A stretch of DNA of 64,000 bases from Bacteroidetes bacterium ADurb.Bin008 (GCA_002071445.1 MWFE01000013.1:1-64000); one strand, 5' to 3'. Shown: positions 35,320-45,214, numbered from the stretch's first letter. A program made the numbers and translations. Notes: generated by a model from the letters alone, not told the origin.

Positions 35320-36408
35320 TTATTGGTTTCGATAACGGTTAAACACATTTCTTGCTGCTGCAAAAGAGCTGATCTTTTGCGCTATCACGTCCTTTTCCGC
35401 CTCTTTTAGGGCTGTCTTTACCGCCGGATTGCCATAGAAATCTTCCTTCAGCGATTCCAAAATGGATTGGTGCATCCAAAAGGTGGCCTGTTTTAGCCTT
35501 CGGCTTTGGAAATAGCCATTACCCTTGGTAAAATGCATATAGCTTAACATGTCTTCCCATATCACATCAATACCGGTTTTGGTCAGCGATGAGCATGTTC
35601 TCACTATGGGAGTCCAACCCGACTCGGTGGCAGGAAAAAGGTGTAAGGCACTCTCATACTGTGCTTTGGCAAGATTAGCCTTATGAACATTGTCGCCATC
35701 GGCCTTGGTTATTGCCAGCATATCGGCCATTTCCATGATACCCCGCTTAATCCCCTGCAACTCGTCGCCGGCACCAGCTAACATGAGCAAGAGGAAAAAA
35801 TCAACCATGGAATGGACTATCGTTTCACTTTGGCCAACCCCAACAGTTTCGATGAATATGGTGTCGAAACCTGCTGCTTCGCATAGGATAATTGCTTCCC
35901 TTGTTTTACGGGCCACACCTCCCAGCGAACCGGCTGAAGGTGAAGGGCGAATAAAAGCCTTGGGATCGGAGCTGAGGGTTTCCATTCGAGTTTTATCGCC
36001 AAGAATACTCCCCTTGCTCCTTTCGCTGCTGGGATCAATTGCCAAAACAGCCAATTTACCACCGCGGGAAGTAATTGTTCCGCCTAACGCTTCTATGAAT
36101 GAACTCTTTCCCACTCCGGGAACGCCGGTAATGCCTATTCTAAGCGAATTGCCAGCGTGGGGTATGCATTTTTCAATCACCTGTTGTCCCAACTCATGAT
36201 GAGCAGGCAATGAACTTTCCACCAGAGTAATGGCCTGACTGAGAATGGGTATATTGCCGTTAATAATTCCCTCGAAATATTGTTCGGGGCTTAAGGTTCT
36301 CTTTCTATGCTTCCTCTGCCTCTGCAGCGCATCCCTGTTGATCGATGATGGCTGCTCAATTCCGGGATTTACAATCAGTGCCGATTTAAACGATTTCTTT
36401 TCAACCAT
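35320..36408 (-). CDS. meaB: Methylmalonyl-CoA mutase-associated GTPase MeaB
   Basis: 362 residues. Walker A GVPGVGKSSFIEALG at about residues 97-111, followed by the MeaB/ArgK segment LAIDPSSERSKGSILGDKTRM (switch region), FIRPSPSAGSLGGVARKTRE, TVGVGQSE, and ITKADGDN as the guanine-specificity motif. It protects and helps reactivate B12-dependent methylmalonyl-CoA mutase. The mutase genes are not in this window. Two minus-strand TAnnTTTG elements lie upstream (36429-36436 and 36453-36460). Confidence 0.96.
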   Translation of the reverse strand: MVEKKSFKSALIVNPGIEQPSSINRDALQRQRKHRKRTLSPEQYFEGIINGNIPILSQAITLVESSLPAHHELGQQVIEKCIPHAGNSLRIGITGVPGVGKSSFIEALGGTITSRGGKLAVLAIDPSSERSKGSILGDKTRMETLSSDPKAFIRPSPSAGSLGGVARKTREAIILCEAAGFDTIFIETVGVGQSETIVHSMVDFFLLLMLAGAGDELQGIKRGIMEMADMLAITKADGDNVHKANLAKAQYESALHLFPATESGWTPIVRTCSSLTKTGIDVIWEDMLSYMHFTKGNGYFQSRRLKQATFWMHQSILESLKEDFYGNPAVKTALKEAEKDVIAQKISSFAAARNVFNRYRNQ

Positions 36409-36428
36409 GAGGTTTGCAAAATTCGGGA

Positions 36429-36460
36429 CAAAGATAACCTTTTTGATCGATCCAAAGGTA
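36429..36460 (-). promoter_or_regulatory. Two -7 elements upstream of meaB
   Basis: On the minus strand TACCTTTG (36453-36460) and TATCTTTG (36429-36436) both fit TAnnTTTG, 16 bases apart. The TTTG of the first could also be the -33 of the second. Confidence 0.5.
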
Positions 36461-36529
36461 TGGGGAAATTATTACTGAAAAGTATGCTACACAATGGCTT
36501 TCACAATGGCAGCAATGAACTGTGGTAAG

Positions 36530-39082
36530 CTAAACCCGTACCCCAAAAATTACGATATCATCTATCTGTTCATATTCATCACCTCGCCACTGCAGATGGG
36601 CATTCAACAAAGCCTCTTTCTGCTCAGCCATCGACAGGTGGTTTATTTCCACGAATAGTTCTTTAAGCTTTTTAGTCATGAATTTCTTGCCATACTCTCC
36701 CCCAAACTGATCGGGGAAACCATCGGAAAACATGTAAAATGAATCGCCACTTTGCAGATCTATTTCGTGGTTGGTAAATGGATTAGTATCGTTGATATGA
36801 ATTGCCACAGGCATCTTATCGGCCTTAAACTCAATAAACTCACCATTCCTAACGATGATCAGAGGATTGTATGCGCCTGCCCATTCAAGGCGCATATTCT
36901 CTAAGTCCAGCATACTGAGTGAAATGTCCATTCCATCCTTCTGCTCATTGAGTTTTCCTGTTTGCGAAAGGGTAACTTTCACCAGATCACGGAGTTTATT
37001 GAGTATTTGCGCAGGCTGCATTATCCCCTCCTTGTTGACAATCTCATAGAGGAACGATACGCCCAACATGCTCATGAAAGCACCGGGGACACCATGACCT
37101 GTACAATCGGCTGCAACCAGCACCATTTTTTGATCCTTTACGGTGAACCAGTAAAAATCTCCGCTCACAATATCGCGGGGGAGAAATAGCACGAAGTGCT
37201 CCTTAAGCGTTGAACTCAGCAGTGTTTCGGATGGCAATATAGCCTTTTGGATACGGCTGGCATAGCGAATGCTATCGGTAATTTCCTGTTTTTGATGGGA
37301 AATAAGTGCGTTCTTCTCCTCTAAAATTTTGTTGGCCCGTTGCTTTTGCCGAATCATATTCACCAGCAACCCAGCAAATGCAAGAATAACCAGCAACCCT
37401 CCAATGGTAATGAAAATAATCAACCGTTGCCTTTGGTTCTCAGAGTGTAGCAGGGCTTTCTCGTTACTCAACAGTTTAATCTCCTGTTCCTTTTTCTCGG
37501 TTTCGTACTTGGTTTGCATCTCGGTTATGGCCTTTTGGCTTTTTTCCGAGAAAAGCTGGTCTTTTATCTGGGTAGATTTTTTGAAATAAACCAAGGCTTT
37601 ATTCATGTCCTTCAGGTGCTCATACACCACCGAAAGCTTATTGTAGTAATAGCGCAAATCGGGTTTTAAATCTTGCTCCTCGGCAATGCTGACCCCCTCT
37701 AACAGGTAACGCTCGGCTAACTGTAAATTGCCTCTCCGGAAATGGGTTTCAGCCAATGCAAACAGGGCGTTGGAAATGTCCTGCTGGCTTTTAAGTTTCC
37801 GGGCTATAACCAAACCCTTGTCGATAAAACTTTGTGCCTGAGTCCAATTGCGAACCCAGTTGTAATGGCTTCCTATGTTGATGTTAACCTTAGCTATCTC
37901 AATTTCATTATCAAGGCGTTCGAAAATATCGAGCGCTTTATTGTAGTAATCAATGGCTTTGGAGAAAGTATGTAAAATTTCTCCGGATGGGACTTTGTAA
38001 AGGGAATCTTCCCATGCTTCTCCATATTTGGCCACTAAGGAATTAATGGCAAGGCGCGAATTGGTATTGGCAATGTTGTTCAACGATCGGGCTGCCATTG
38101 CCAGATTCTCTTCCTGCATGAACAGATTTAGAGCCCTTTCATGGTACTCTAAAGCTTTCTCAAACAGAACCTTATTGTCATCGACAGAGAGAACGCTTTG
38201 CGAAAGATTTTCGTAAACCATGCCTATTTCGTTGCAGGCAATGGCAATGTAGTAGTGATGGTTTAGGCGCTCGGCAATGACCAAACTATTCTGAAATTGC
38301 TCCAAGGCTAACTGATAGTTTCCCTGCCGGTAGTGTACGCGGCCAAGGTTGTAGTGCGCCAGGTACAAGCCGCCAAAATCGCCCTGCGATTGCTTAATCT
38401 CAATTTCATTGTGGAAACATTCAATGGCTTTCGATGTTTCACCAACCTCATCGTACAGCAAGCCAAGTTTATTATAAGAGTGAGCAACATCTAACATGGC
38501 CTTTTCCTCGAGACGAATGGCCAATGCCTGATTGAGCAGAATGAAAGCTGAATCAGTATTGCCTTTGTTGATCTGAAGCGTGCCCATATCAACAAGTGCA
38601 TCAGCTTCGAGCAGTCTATCCTTAGTTTCGCGGGCAAGTTCGAGGGCTTTATTTGTATAGAGTTTGAACTTGTCGAGAGAATCGATGGCATAGTAGGCCT
38701 GGCCTATGCTACGCAGATTTTTTCCCATCAGATTAAGGTCCTGCACCTTCTCGGATAGGCTCAATGATTTAATAAAGCAATCGAGAGCTTTCTCCTCCTG
38801 ATACTGAGCATAATACACTTTTCCCAAGGCATTCAGTGCATCAGCCTGAGCCTTGGAGTCCTTCAGCCTGTTGGCCAGATCGCAGGCTTGCATGGCATAC
38901 GCCAGTCCTTCGTCCTCGTAGATTTTGATATCGCTTAGCTCAATGAGAATATCAACCTTTTCAATGTCCTTGGCATTATTCAAAACATTGAGCAAACTGT
39001 CGACTTTCGGATCGGCACCTTGCCCAAAGGCGAACTGCCAAGCAATCAAGAATGATATGGAAAGGATTCTGCGAATCATCAT
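36530..39082 (-). CDS. TPR-repeat, membrane-anchored SpoIIE/PP2C-type serine phosphatase
   Basis: 850 residues. Signal peptide (SFLIAWQFAFGQG). Residues about 40-515 are a long TPR array in the periplasm (for example ALDCFIKSLSLSEKVQDLNLMGKNL and similar 36-40-residue repeats). A membrane helix spans about 547-571. A coiled coil with KILEEKNALISHQKQEI follows, then a SpoIIE domain (about 610-850) with PRDIVSGDFYWF, VAADCTGHGVPGAFMSMLG, KDGMDISLSMLD and SDGFPDQFG, the PP2C metal-binding Asp residues. It probably senses a periplasmic signal and dephosphorylates an anti-sigma or similar partner. A paralogue lies at 45215-47563. Confidence 0.93.
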   Translation of the reverse strand: MMIRRILSISFLIAWQFAFGQGADPKVDSLLNVLNNAKDIEKVDILIELSDIKIYEDEGLAYAMQACDLANRLKDSKAQADALNALGKVYYAQYQEEKALDCFIKSLSLSEKVQDLNLMGKNLRSIGQAYYAIDSLDKFKLYTNKALELARETKDRLLEADALVDMGTLQINKGNTDSAFILLNQALAIRLEEKAMLDVAHSYNKLGLLYDEVGETSKAIECFHNEIEIKQSQGDFGGLYLAHYNLGRVHYRQGNYQLALEQFQNSLVIAERLNHHYYIAIACNEIGMVYENLSQSVLSVDDNKVLFEKALEYHERALNLFMQEENLAMAARSLNNIANTNSRLAINSLVAKYGEAWEDSLYKVPSGEILHTFSKAIDYYNKALDIFERLDNEIEIAKVNINIGSHYNWVRNWTQAQSFIDKGLVIARKLKSQQDISNALFALAETHFRRGNLQLAERYLLEGVSIAEEQDLKPDLRYYYNKLSVVYEHLKDMNKALVYFKKSTQIKDQLFSEKSQKAITEMQTKYETEKKEQEIKLLSNEKALLHSENQRQRLIIFITIGGLLVILAFAGLLVNMIRQKQRANKILEEKNALISHQKQEITDSIRYASRIQKAILPSETLLSSTLKEHFVLFLPRDIVSGDFYWFTVKDQKMVLVAADCTGHGVPGAFMSMLGVSFLYEIVNKEGIMQPAQILNKLRDLVKVTLSQTGKLNEQKDGMDISLSMLDLENMRLEWAGAYNPLIIVRNGEFIEFKADKMPVAIHINDTNPFTNHEIDLQSGDSFYMFSDGFPDQFGGEYGKKFMTKKLKELFVEINHLSMAEQKEALLNAHLQWRGDEYEQIDDIVIFGVRV

Positions 39083-39232
39083 TTTTTTTTGGTATTCAAA
39101 GAAACAAAAAAAATAGGTTTATTCCTCACTTTTAAGTAAAAAAACAGGAAGCAAATGCCCTACTATCCATTTTTTCAAGTGACCTTACGCATAAATGCAA
39201 GCCCATAATACACCAAAAACATTTTAAATCCT

Positions 39233-39263
39233 TTTGTGTTTAAAGAAATAGTAGATAGTTTTG
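39233..39263 (+). promoter_or_regulatory. Bacteroidota-type promoter of the znu-like operon
   Basis: TTTG (39233-39236), a 19-base spacer and TAGTTTTG (39256-39263) fit the -33/-7 consensus closely. The ATG of the first gene lies 28 bases after the -7 element. Confidence 0.6.
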
Positions 39264-39290
39264 GTTCGATATATCTAATAACAAAGCAGG

Positions 39291-40172
39291 ATGCCAAAAA
39301 TAGTTCCCTTACAATTTTTTTTAGCACTGGGTGTACTTTTTTCAGGATGTCACAGGGTTTCGGTTGAAACTACGAAACCCAATGTTGTAGTAAGTATTTT
39401 ACCTCAAAAATACTTTGTTGAACGAATAGCCGATACGCTTGTAAATATAAGCGTTATGGTACCACCGGGATCCAGCCCCGAGACCTACGAACCCACTTCG
39501 TCACAGGTTAAAACTCTCAACAACTCTTCGATCTACTTTTCGCTGGGGCTTTTGGATTTCGAAAGGCATATGCTCAAAAAAATTGAGAATAGCACCGGGA
39601 ACACCCGATTTGTGAACCTATCGAAGGAGTTTAACCTGATTGAGGGGCATGACCAGGGGCATCACCATCATCATGGGCATGGCTTCGATCCACACGTTTG
39701 GGTATCGCCAACCGAGGTTCAGGCAATGGTAAAGGCCATGAACATAGCCCTGTCAGAACTTTTTCCGCAATACGATTCGGTTTTTAGTGCAAATGCTAAA
39801 TCTTTTTTAACCGAAATAGACAGCCTGCACATGCACATGCTGCACTCCTTTGAAGGCACAGTGCATAAAAAGTTTTTCATTTTCCATCCGGCTTACTCAT
39901 ATCTTGCCCGCGATTACGATTTAGTGCAAGTGGCGCTGGAGGAAGAGGGCAAATCGCCGTCGCTCAAATATATGAAAGCCATACTGGAAGAGGCGCGACA
40001 GTTGGGTGTTAAAACCGTGTTTATCCAACGGGAGTTCGATTCGAACATGGCCAAAACCATGGCTCAAGACATTGGCGGGAAGGTAGTGGTGATTGACCCG
40101 TTGGAATACCAATGGCTTAACAACATGTACCTCACGGTGAGTTTACTAACTGATGCCTTAAACGGCAATTAA
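39291..40172 (+). CDS. Metal ABC transporter substrate-binding lipoprotein (ZnuA family)
   Basis: 293 residues. Lipobox FSGC (Cys20). The cluster A-1 fold is recognisable: VVVSILPQKYFVERI, then VMVPPGSSPETYEPTSSQVKTL, and a His-rich loop (HDQGHHHHHGHG at about 119-130) characteristic of zinc carriers, then DPHVWVSPTEV with the His ligand. C-terminal halves keep FHPAYSYLARDY and FIQREFDSNMAKTMA. It captures zinc or manganese in the periplasm; the His loop favours zinc. First gene of an operon; the ATPase starts 10 bases after it. Confidence 0.93.
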   Translation: MPKIVPLQFFLALGVLFSGCHRVSVETTKPNVVVSILPQKYFVERIADTLVNISVMVPPGSSPETYEPTSSQVKTLNNSSIYFSLGLLDFERHMLKKIENSTGNTRFVNLSKEFNLIEGHDQGHHHHHGHGFDPHVWVSPTEVQAMVKAMNIALSELFPQYDSVFSANAKSFLTEIDSLHMHMLHSFEGTVHKKFFIFHPAYSYLARDYDLVQVALEEEGKSPSLKYMKAILEEARQLGVKTVFIQREFDSNMAKTMAQDIGGKVVVIDPLEYQWLNNMYLTVSLLTDALNGN

Positions 40173-40181
40173 CTTATTTCA

Positions 40182-40925
40182 ATGGGGAAAATATTTGAAT
40201 TTACTTCAGTTTCGGCAGGCTACGATGATGAGATAGTACTAAAGGATGTGAATTTCACCGTCGGGGACAACGATTTTGTTGGCGTTATCGGGCCCAATGG
40301 TGGTGGGAAGACCACCCTGTTGAAGTTAATTCTGGGCGAGATAAAACCAAAACGGGGAACCATTGAGTATTTCAAACGCGAGCCCAATGAGGTTCTGTTT
40401 GGCTACCTCCCCCAGGTGATAGGCATTGATAAAAAATTCCCCATTTCTGTTATGGAGGTGGTACTGTCTGGGTTACTGGGGCGAAAGGGGATTATGGGCA
40501 GATATACCGGACACGATAAGCGTATGTCACTGAACCTGCTCCAGCGCATGGAAATACAGCACTTAAAAGACAAAGCCATTGGAGAACTATCGGGAGGCCA
40601 AATGCAGCGGGTTTTCCTGTGCAGGGCACTTATCTCCCATCCCCGGCTGTTAATCCTCGACGAACCCAACACTTTTGTTGACAACAAATTTGAAAAAGAG
40701 CTATACGAGTTGCTGCAAGAGCTTAATAAAGAGATGGCCATTATCATGGTTTCGCACGATCTGGGCACCATCACTACGCATGTCAAAACCATTGCCTGCG
40801 TAAACAGGCAACTCCATTACCACCCTTCGAACCTGATTACAACCGACCAGCTTGCTGCCTACGATTGTCCGATTCAGATTATTGCCCATGGCCCTGTGCC
40901 ACACACTGTTCTACATAAGCATTAA
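40182..40925 (+). CDS. Metal ABC transporter ATP-binding protein (ZnuC family)
   Basis: 247 residues. Walker A GPNGGGKTTLLKL at about 37-49, Q-loop LPQVIG, signature LSGGQMQRV at about 134-142, Walker B LLILDEPN at about 156-163 and a switch His (SHDLG). It powers the import of the metal delivered by the preceding binding protein through the permease encoded 15 bases downstream. No regulator gene (Zur) is adjacent. Confidence 0.95.
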   Translation: MGKIFEFTSVSAGYDDEIVLKDVNFTVGDNDFVGVIGPNGGGKTTLLKLILGEIKPKRGTIEYFKREPNEVLFGYLPQVIGIDKKFPISVMEVVLSGLLGRKGIMGRYTGHDKRMSLNLLQRMEIQHLKDKAIGELSGGQMQRVFLCRALISHPRLLILDEPNTFVDNKFEKELYELLQELNKEMAIIMVSHDLGTITTHVKTIACVNRQLHYHPSNLITTDQLAAYDCPIQIIAHGPVPHTVLHKH

Positions 40926-40940
40926 AAATACAGTCCGCCC

Positions 40941-41789
40941 ATGCTACATTTCTTCTCAGATATCTTTCAGTACCAATTCATTTTAAATGCCTTCCTGGCT
41001 GCTCTGCTTGTTTCCATAGCCGCAGGCATTGTGGGTTCGTACATTGTAGCGCGCAGGCTTGTGTTCCTTAGCGGTGGCATAACCCATGCTTCATTCGGCG
41101 GCATAGGAATAGCATATTACCTTGGGCTCAACCCCATATTAGGGGCGGCAATATTTGCTGTTATCACAGCTTTCGGCATCGAATCATTATCGAGCAGGTA
41201 CAAAGTACGCGAAGACTCTGCCATTGGCATCATGTGGTCGGTGGGAATGGCAATCGGAATTTTTTTCGTTTTTTTAACCCCGGGATATGCCCCAAACCTC
41301 ATGAGCTTTCTTTTCGGGTCAATTCTGACTGTCACAAAACAGGATGTTTACTTACTGTTAGGTTTGGATTTAGCCATGATTATCTTTTTTATCCTTTTCT
41401 ACTATCCCATTTTGTACCTTGCCTTTGACGCTAATTATGCCCGAACGCAAAAGGTTCCCGAAAAGGTGTTTTCGTATATCCTTATGGCCTTTGTAACGGT
41501 AACCATTGTTTTGAGCATAAGATTGGTGGGGATTATTCTTCTCATTTCGTTGCTGACTGTACCACCTACCATTGCCAATCTTTTTACAAAAAAGTTTAAA
41601 TACCTTATATACTCATCCATCCTTATCGGATTTGTTGGAACAATTACCGGGTTAATGGTTTCGCACGGGTTAAACGTACCTTCGGGAACCACAATAATCC
41701 TTGCTCTAATTTTCATGTTTTTGATTGCCAGGCTTATCCGCCTTATAATGGATAAAATAATCAGCATTAAGCAACTTAGTAAGAATTAA
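40941..41789 (+). CDS. Metal ABC transporter permease (ZnuB family)
   Basis: 282 residues with about eight transmembrane helices. The family signature GSYIVARRLVFLSGGITHASFGGIGIAYYLG is at residues about 30-60 (the FxSGGI/HASxGG loop that faces the ATPase), and the second half has SIRLVGIILLISLLTVPPTIANLF. It forms the channel for zinc or manganese in the inner membrane. Last gene of the three-gene importer; lpd follows after 38 bases. Confidence 0.95.
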   Translation: MLHFFSDIFQYQFILNAFLAALLVSIAAGIVGSYIVARRLVFLSGGITHASFGGIGIAYYLGLNPILGAAIFAVITAFGIESLSSRYKVREDSAIGIMWSVGMAIGIFFVFLTPGYAPNLMSFLFGSILTVTKQDVYLLLGLDLAMIIFFILFYYPILYLAFDANYARTQKVPEKVFSYILMAFVTVTIVLSIRLVGIILLISLLTVPPTIANLFTKKFKYLIYSSILIGFVGTITGLMVSHGLNVPSGTTIILALIFMFLIARLIRLIMDKIISIKQLSKN

Positions 41790-41827
41790 TTAACTATAGA
41801 TATTAAAACTGCAAATACTTAAAAATC

Positions 41828-43216
41828 ATGAATTACGATGTTATAGTTATTGGGAGTGGCCCGGGCGGCTATGTGGCAGCCATCAGGGCTAGCCAACTGG
41901 GATTTTCGGTTGGTGTTGTTGAGAAAGAAAATTTGGGCGGGGTATGCCTCAACTGGGGGTGTATTCCCACTAAGGCGCTTTTAAAAAGCGCTCAGGTTTA
42001 CGAATATGCCCGTCATTCTGAGGAATATGGCATTTCGGTTGGCGATGTCAAACCCGATTTCAGCAAGATAATCGAGCGTAGCCGCGGCGTGGCCGATAAT
42101 ATGAGCAAGGGCATTCAATTCCTTTTTAAGAAAAATAAAATCGAAGTGATCACCGGTGTTGGAAAGCTGAAGGGAAAAGGAGTGGTTACCGTCACCGATT
42201 TGGCAGGTAAAGAGCAGGATTACACAGCCAAGCATATTATCCTTGCCACAGGTGCACGCTCGCGTGAATTGCCCAACCTTAAGCAGGATGGCAAGAAGAT
42301 TATTGGTTACCGTCAGGCGCTCACATTGCCAAAACTGCCAAAATCCATGGTGGTGGTGGGTTCGGGTGCCATAGGCAGCGAGTTTGCCTATTTCTACAAC
42401 GCTCTTGGCACCGAGGTAACCCTGGTTGAATTTATGCCCAATGTGGTTCCACTGGAAGACGAAGAGGTGTCGAAAACCCTCGAGCGTTCATTCAAAAAGA
42501 ACAAGATCAAAGTGATGACCGACTCTACGGTAGAATCGGTTGATACAAGCGGCGATCTGTGCAAAGTTAAGGTAAAAACTAAAAAAGGCGAAGAGTTCAT
42601 TGAGGCTGAGATCGTACTCTCGGCTGTTGGAATTACACCTAATATTGAAGGCATCGGCTTGGAAGAGGCCGGAGTAGCCATTGAAAAAGGGAGGGTTAAA
42701 GTTGACGAGTTCTACCGCACCAACGTTGAAGGGATATATGCCATAGGCGATATTGTTCCCGGACCAGCCCTTGCACACGTTGCTTCTGCCGAAGGTATTG
42801 TTTGCGTTGAAAAGATTGCGGGGATGGATGTACTACCCATTAACTACAAAAATGTTCCGGGATGTACCTACACAACACCGGAGGTATCATCGGTGGGGAT
42901 GACCGAGAAGCAAGCCGTGGAGGCCGGCTATGAGGTGAAGATCGGCAAGTTTCCGTTCACGGCCTCAGGAAAGGCCACAGCATCGGGCATGCGCGACGGG
43001 TTTGTTAAACTCATTTTCGATGCCAAGTATGGAGAATTGTTGGGAGCGCATATGATTGGCGGAAATGTAACCGAAATGATTTCCGGAATGGTAGTTGCCC
43101 GCAACCTCGAAACCACAGGGCACGAGCTGATGAAGAGCATACACCCCCACCCCACCATGAGCGAGGCCATAATGGAAGCTGCTGCTGCTGCATACGGCGA
43201 AGTGATACACATGTAG
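41828..43216 (+). CDS. lpdA: Dihydrolipoyl dehydrogenase
   Basis: 462 residues. FAD-binding GSGPGGYVAAIRASQLG at about 9-25, redox-active disulfide in GGVCLNWGCIPTKALLKS (Cys at about 41 and 46), NAD-binding GSGAIGSEFAYF near 180, second FAD motif YAIGDIV near 308, and the C-terminal dimer interface with catalytic HPHPTMSEA. It reoxidises lipoamide of the pyruvate, 2-oxoglutarate or branched-chain complexes. No E1/E2 gene is adjacent. It may be co-transcribed with the metal importer (38-base gap), then stops at a terminator. Confidence 0.97.
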   Translation: MNYDVIVIGSGPGGYVAAIRASQLGFSVGVVEKENLGGVCLNWGCIPTKALLKSAQVYEYARHSEEYGISVGDVKPDFSKIIERSRGVADNMSKGIQFLFKKNKIEVITGVGKLKGKGVVTVTDLAGKEQDYTAKHIILATGARSRELPNLKQDGKKIIGYRQALTLPKLPKSMVVVGSGAIGSEFAYFYNALGTEVTLVEFMPNVVPLEDEEVSKTLERSFKKNKIKVMTDSTVESVDTSGDLCKVKVKTKKGEEFIEAEIVLSAVGITPNIEGIGLEEAGVAIEKGRVKVDEFYRTNVEGIYAIGDIVPGPALAHVASAEGIVCVEKIAGMDVLPINYKNVPGCTYTTPEVSSVGMTEKQAVEAGYEVKIGKFPFTASGKATASGMRDGFVKLIFDAKYGELLGAHMIGGNVTEMISGMVVARNLETTGHELMKSIHPHPTMSEAIMEAAAAAYGEVIHM

Positions 43217-43255
43217 TATGACTTTTTCCATATAAAAGTATTGTTGGAATACCAT

Positions 43256-43290
43256 AACCCGGCAGGTTTTTCAGCCTTCCGGGTTTTTTT
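43256..43290 (+). terminator. Rho-independent terminator after lpd
   Basis: AACCCGG (43256-43262) pairs with CCGGGTT (43279-43285), extended by AGG/CCT, and is followed by a run of seven T. Confidence 0.88.
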
Positions 43291-43312
43291 ATGTTTAAAA
43301 ATTTTCCGGTTA

Positions 43313-43330
43313 CGGATCAGGGCTGATCCG
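43313..43330. repeat. Short perfect palindrome CGGATCAG-GG-CTGATCCG
   Basis: Eight-base arms with a 2-base gap, downstream of the SGNH hydrolase gene on the minus strand. Possibly a terminator hairpin with loop GGGC. No T run on either side is convincing. Confidence 0.35.
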
Positions 43331-43366
43331 AAATAACAGCATATCCAACCAAGGTAAATGTGCCAA

Positions 43367-44023
43367 TCAATCTGTCAGGGACGGTTCAATTAACTTTTGC
43401 CAAATGGCATACCCCTTAGCGTTCATGTGGAGCATATCGTCCAAAAAGATATCCTTGTCGGGAACACCATCTGCATTAAGCATGGAATCCCACACGTTAA
43501 TAAAACGGGTATTGGGTTGCAACTTTATAAAGGTCTCTATTTTGCCATTGGCTTCCCTGAACTTGCCTGCCAGATTCCAACGTAGAGGGCTAGGTTTCAT
43601 CGAAACATAGGAAATAGGCACCTGTGGTAACCTGTTTCGAATTAAACCAAACAGGGTATAAAAACGCTGCGTAACCATCTCCACGTCAACGGTATCGTTT
43701 ACGGCAAAATCATTTTCGCCGCAATAAATCACTATTTTCGATGGAGCATAGGGAAAAACTATATCATCAACATACCTGATCAGGTCTTCCAGCGTGGATC
43801 CGCCAAATGCGCGATTGATAATAGTATATTCCGGGAAATAGCTGCTGACATCGTACCACATGGTAAACGAAGAGCTCCCAATGAACAGTATGGCATGTTG
43901 AGGCGGCAATGTTTCGCTATCAATGGCTTTGAACCGCTGTATGTCTTCTATAAAAGGCTGCGAATAGCCGGTAACTAACCCTGATGCAATCGCAATGGCA
44001 AGGAGTATCTTTTTGAACCTCAT
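43367..44023 (-). CDS. SGNH/GDSL-type hydrolase, secreted
   Basis: 218 residues from the ATG at 44023 (MRFKKILLAIAIASGLVTGYSQ), chosen because it begins a proper signal peptide; the frame is open to 44101. Block I is FIGSSSFTMW with the catalytic Ser (GxSS form), block III YCGENDFAVND, and block V DDMLHMNAKGY with the Asp-x-x-His. It is an esterase or carbohydrate deacetylase-type enzyme in the periplasm; substrate unknown. It follows an MBL-fold gene on the same strand with a gap of about 100 bases, so a shared transcript is possible. Confidence 0.9.
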   Translation of the reverse strand: MRFKKILLAIAIASGLVTGYSQPFIEDIQRFKAIDSETLPPQHAILFIGSSSFTMWYDVSSYFPEYTIINRAFGGSTLEDLIRYVDDIVFPYAPSKIVIYCGENDFAVNDTVDVEMVTQRFYTLFGLIRNRLPQVPISYVSMKPSPLRWNLAGKFREANGKIETFIKLQPNTRFINVWDSMLNADGVPDKDIFLDDMLHMNAKGYAIWQKLIEPSLTD

Positions 44024-44123
44024 GATATTAAGCTTATTATTGTTTTTTATCTTTTTGTTGGCAAGGCCAACAAAAAGTTTTTTACCTAAGTCTATCAGCA
44101 AGTGTTATTACAAGATGTATGAT

Positions 44124-44996
44124 TTAAAGGAAAGGGAATAGCGTTTCAATCCAGCGATCCTCAGAAATAAACCAGCTACCCCACGACTCCCATTTCTTTA
44201 GAACCCTTTGTTTTTTCATCTGCTCCAACGTCATGCCTTTCTTTTTGTGCCCTTTCAGCACCTTGATAGTTTCGTTAAGGGTTATATAGTACTGCTTATA
44301 CTGTTCCATATTGTAAACCGGTCCGTGACCGCCCACAATAGTGGCATCATCGGGGAAGTTTTCTGTAATCCATTGAACATTTTCGAGGTATTTAAAGGGG
44401 TTGCCCCCATTGTCAACATCAATAAAAGGGAAATAATCGGCAAAAAGCAGATCGCCAACAGCTAAAACTCCTGATTTTGGGAAATATACCACAATATCGC
44501 TATTGGTATGCCCTCCGGGCAAATGGATCAACTCCAAGGTTTCGCCATTGAAATCGACACTTGACCTATCGGTGAATGTAATGCTTGGCCGGGCATATTC
44601 GGGAAAGGCAGCCGTTTTCTTTTCGCCCTCACCATGCTCTTTGCTCAGGTACTCCTTCACATTTCTATGTGCAATGATGGCCCCTGCATTGAGGCCAAGC
44701 ACCAGATTGCCACCCGTATGATCGCCGTGGATATGAGTATTGATAATATACTTAATGGGATCCATGGAAAGCGTTTTAATGTGGTTGAGCAGATCATTGG
44801 CAGTACGCTCATATCCGGCATCAACCAGCAACACGCCGTTATCGCCGACTGAAACCACAACAGCCACCGCGTTGTTGACAAAAACCCGGTAAATCCCTTG
44901 AGACAACTCTGTGGTTTCGATGGGCGTTTTCGGCTCGCCCGGCTGTGCAATAGCCAGCACAGGCGCAAGAATAAGCAAGTTAAGTATCCTTTTCAT
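44124..44996 (-). CDS. MBL-fold metallo-hydrolase, secreted
   Basis: 290 residues. Signal peptide ending AIAQ. The metallo-beta-lactamase metal motif HIHGDHTGGN is at about residues 92-101, further ligands HLPGGHTNSDIVVYF (His), and VGDLLFADYFPFIDVDNGG (Asp). The C-terminal part (VGGHGPVYNMEQYKQY) resembles quinoprotein-relay and glyoxalase II-like members. The substrate is not predictable; nothing in the context suggests antibiotic resistance. A minus-strand TAAATTTG is found at 45098-45105, about 100 bases upstream. Confidence 0.9.
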   Translation of the reverse strand: MKRILNLLILAPVLAIAQPGEPKTPIETTELSQGIYRVFVNNAVAVVVSVGDNGVLLVDAGYERTANDLLNHIKTLSMDPIKYIINTHIHGDHTGGNLVLGLNAGAIIAHRNVKEYLSKEHGEGEKKTAAFPEYARPSITFTDRSSVDFNGETLELIHLPGGHTNSDIVVYFPKSGVLAVGDLLFADYFPFIDVDNGGNPFKYLENVQWITENFPDDATIVGGHGPVYNMEQYKQYYITLNETIKVLKGHKKKGMTLEQMKKQRVLKKWESWGSWFISEDRWIETLFPFL

Positions 44997-45214
44997 AGCA
45001 TCGTGATATTTTGGGTTAAGGGTTTGCTTAATATATAAGCACGTTATTTACACTTTGGTTTACAATTTGTTAGTATTTCTCAAAAAAATATTTTTAGCAA
45101 ATTTATTAGGTTATGGGCAATTAATAACTTATTAGTTTGATTTTTTTGTGTAATTTACTATTTTTCTGGGAATTATTCATGCAATTTTGTAAGGAACCTT
45201 TGCTCCGCTCTATC

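Noticed and set aside
35690-36199. 169-codon plus-strand ORF opposite meaB
   Set aside because: It lies entirely antisense to a well-supported MeaB gene, whose motifs are on the other strand; no recognisable protein features.
43313-43330. Palindrome CGGATCAG-GG-CTGATCCG as an operator
   Set aside because: Location past two convergent gene ends fits a terminator remnant better than an operator; kept only as a low-confidence repeat.
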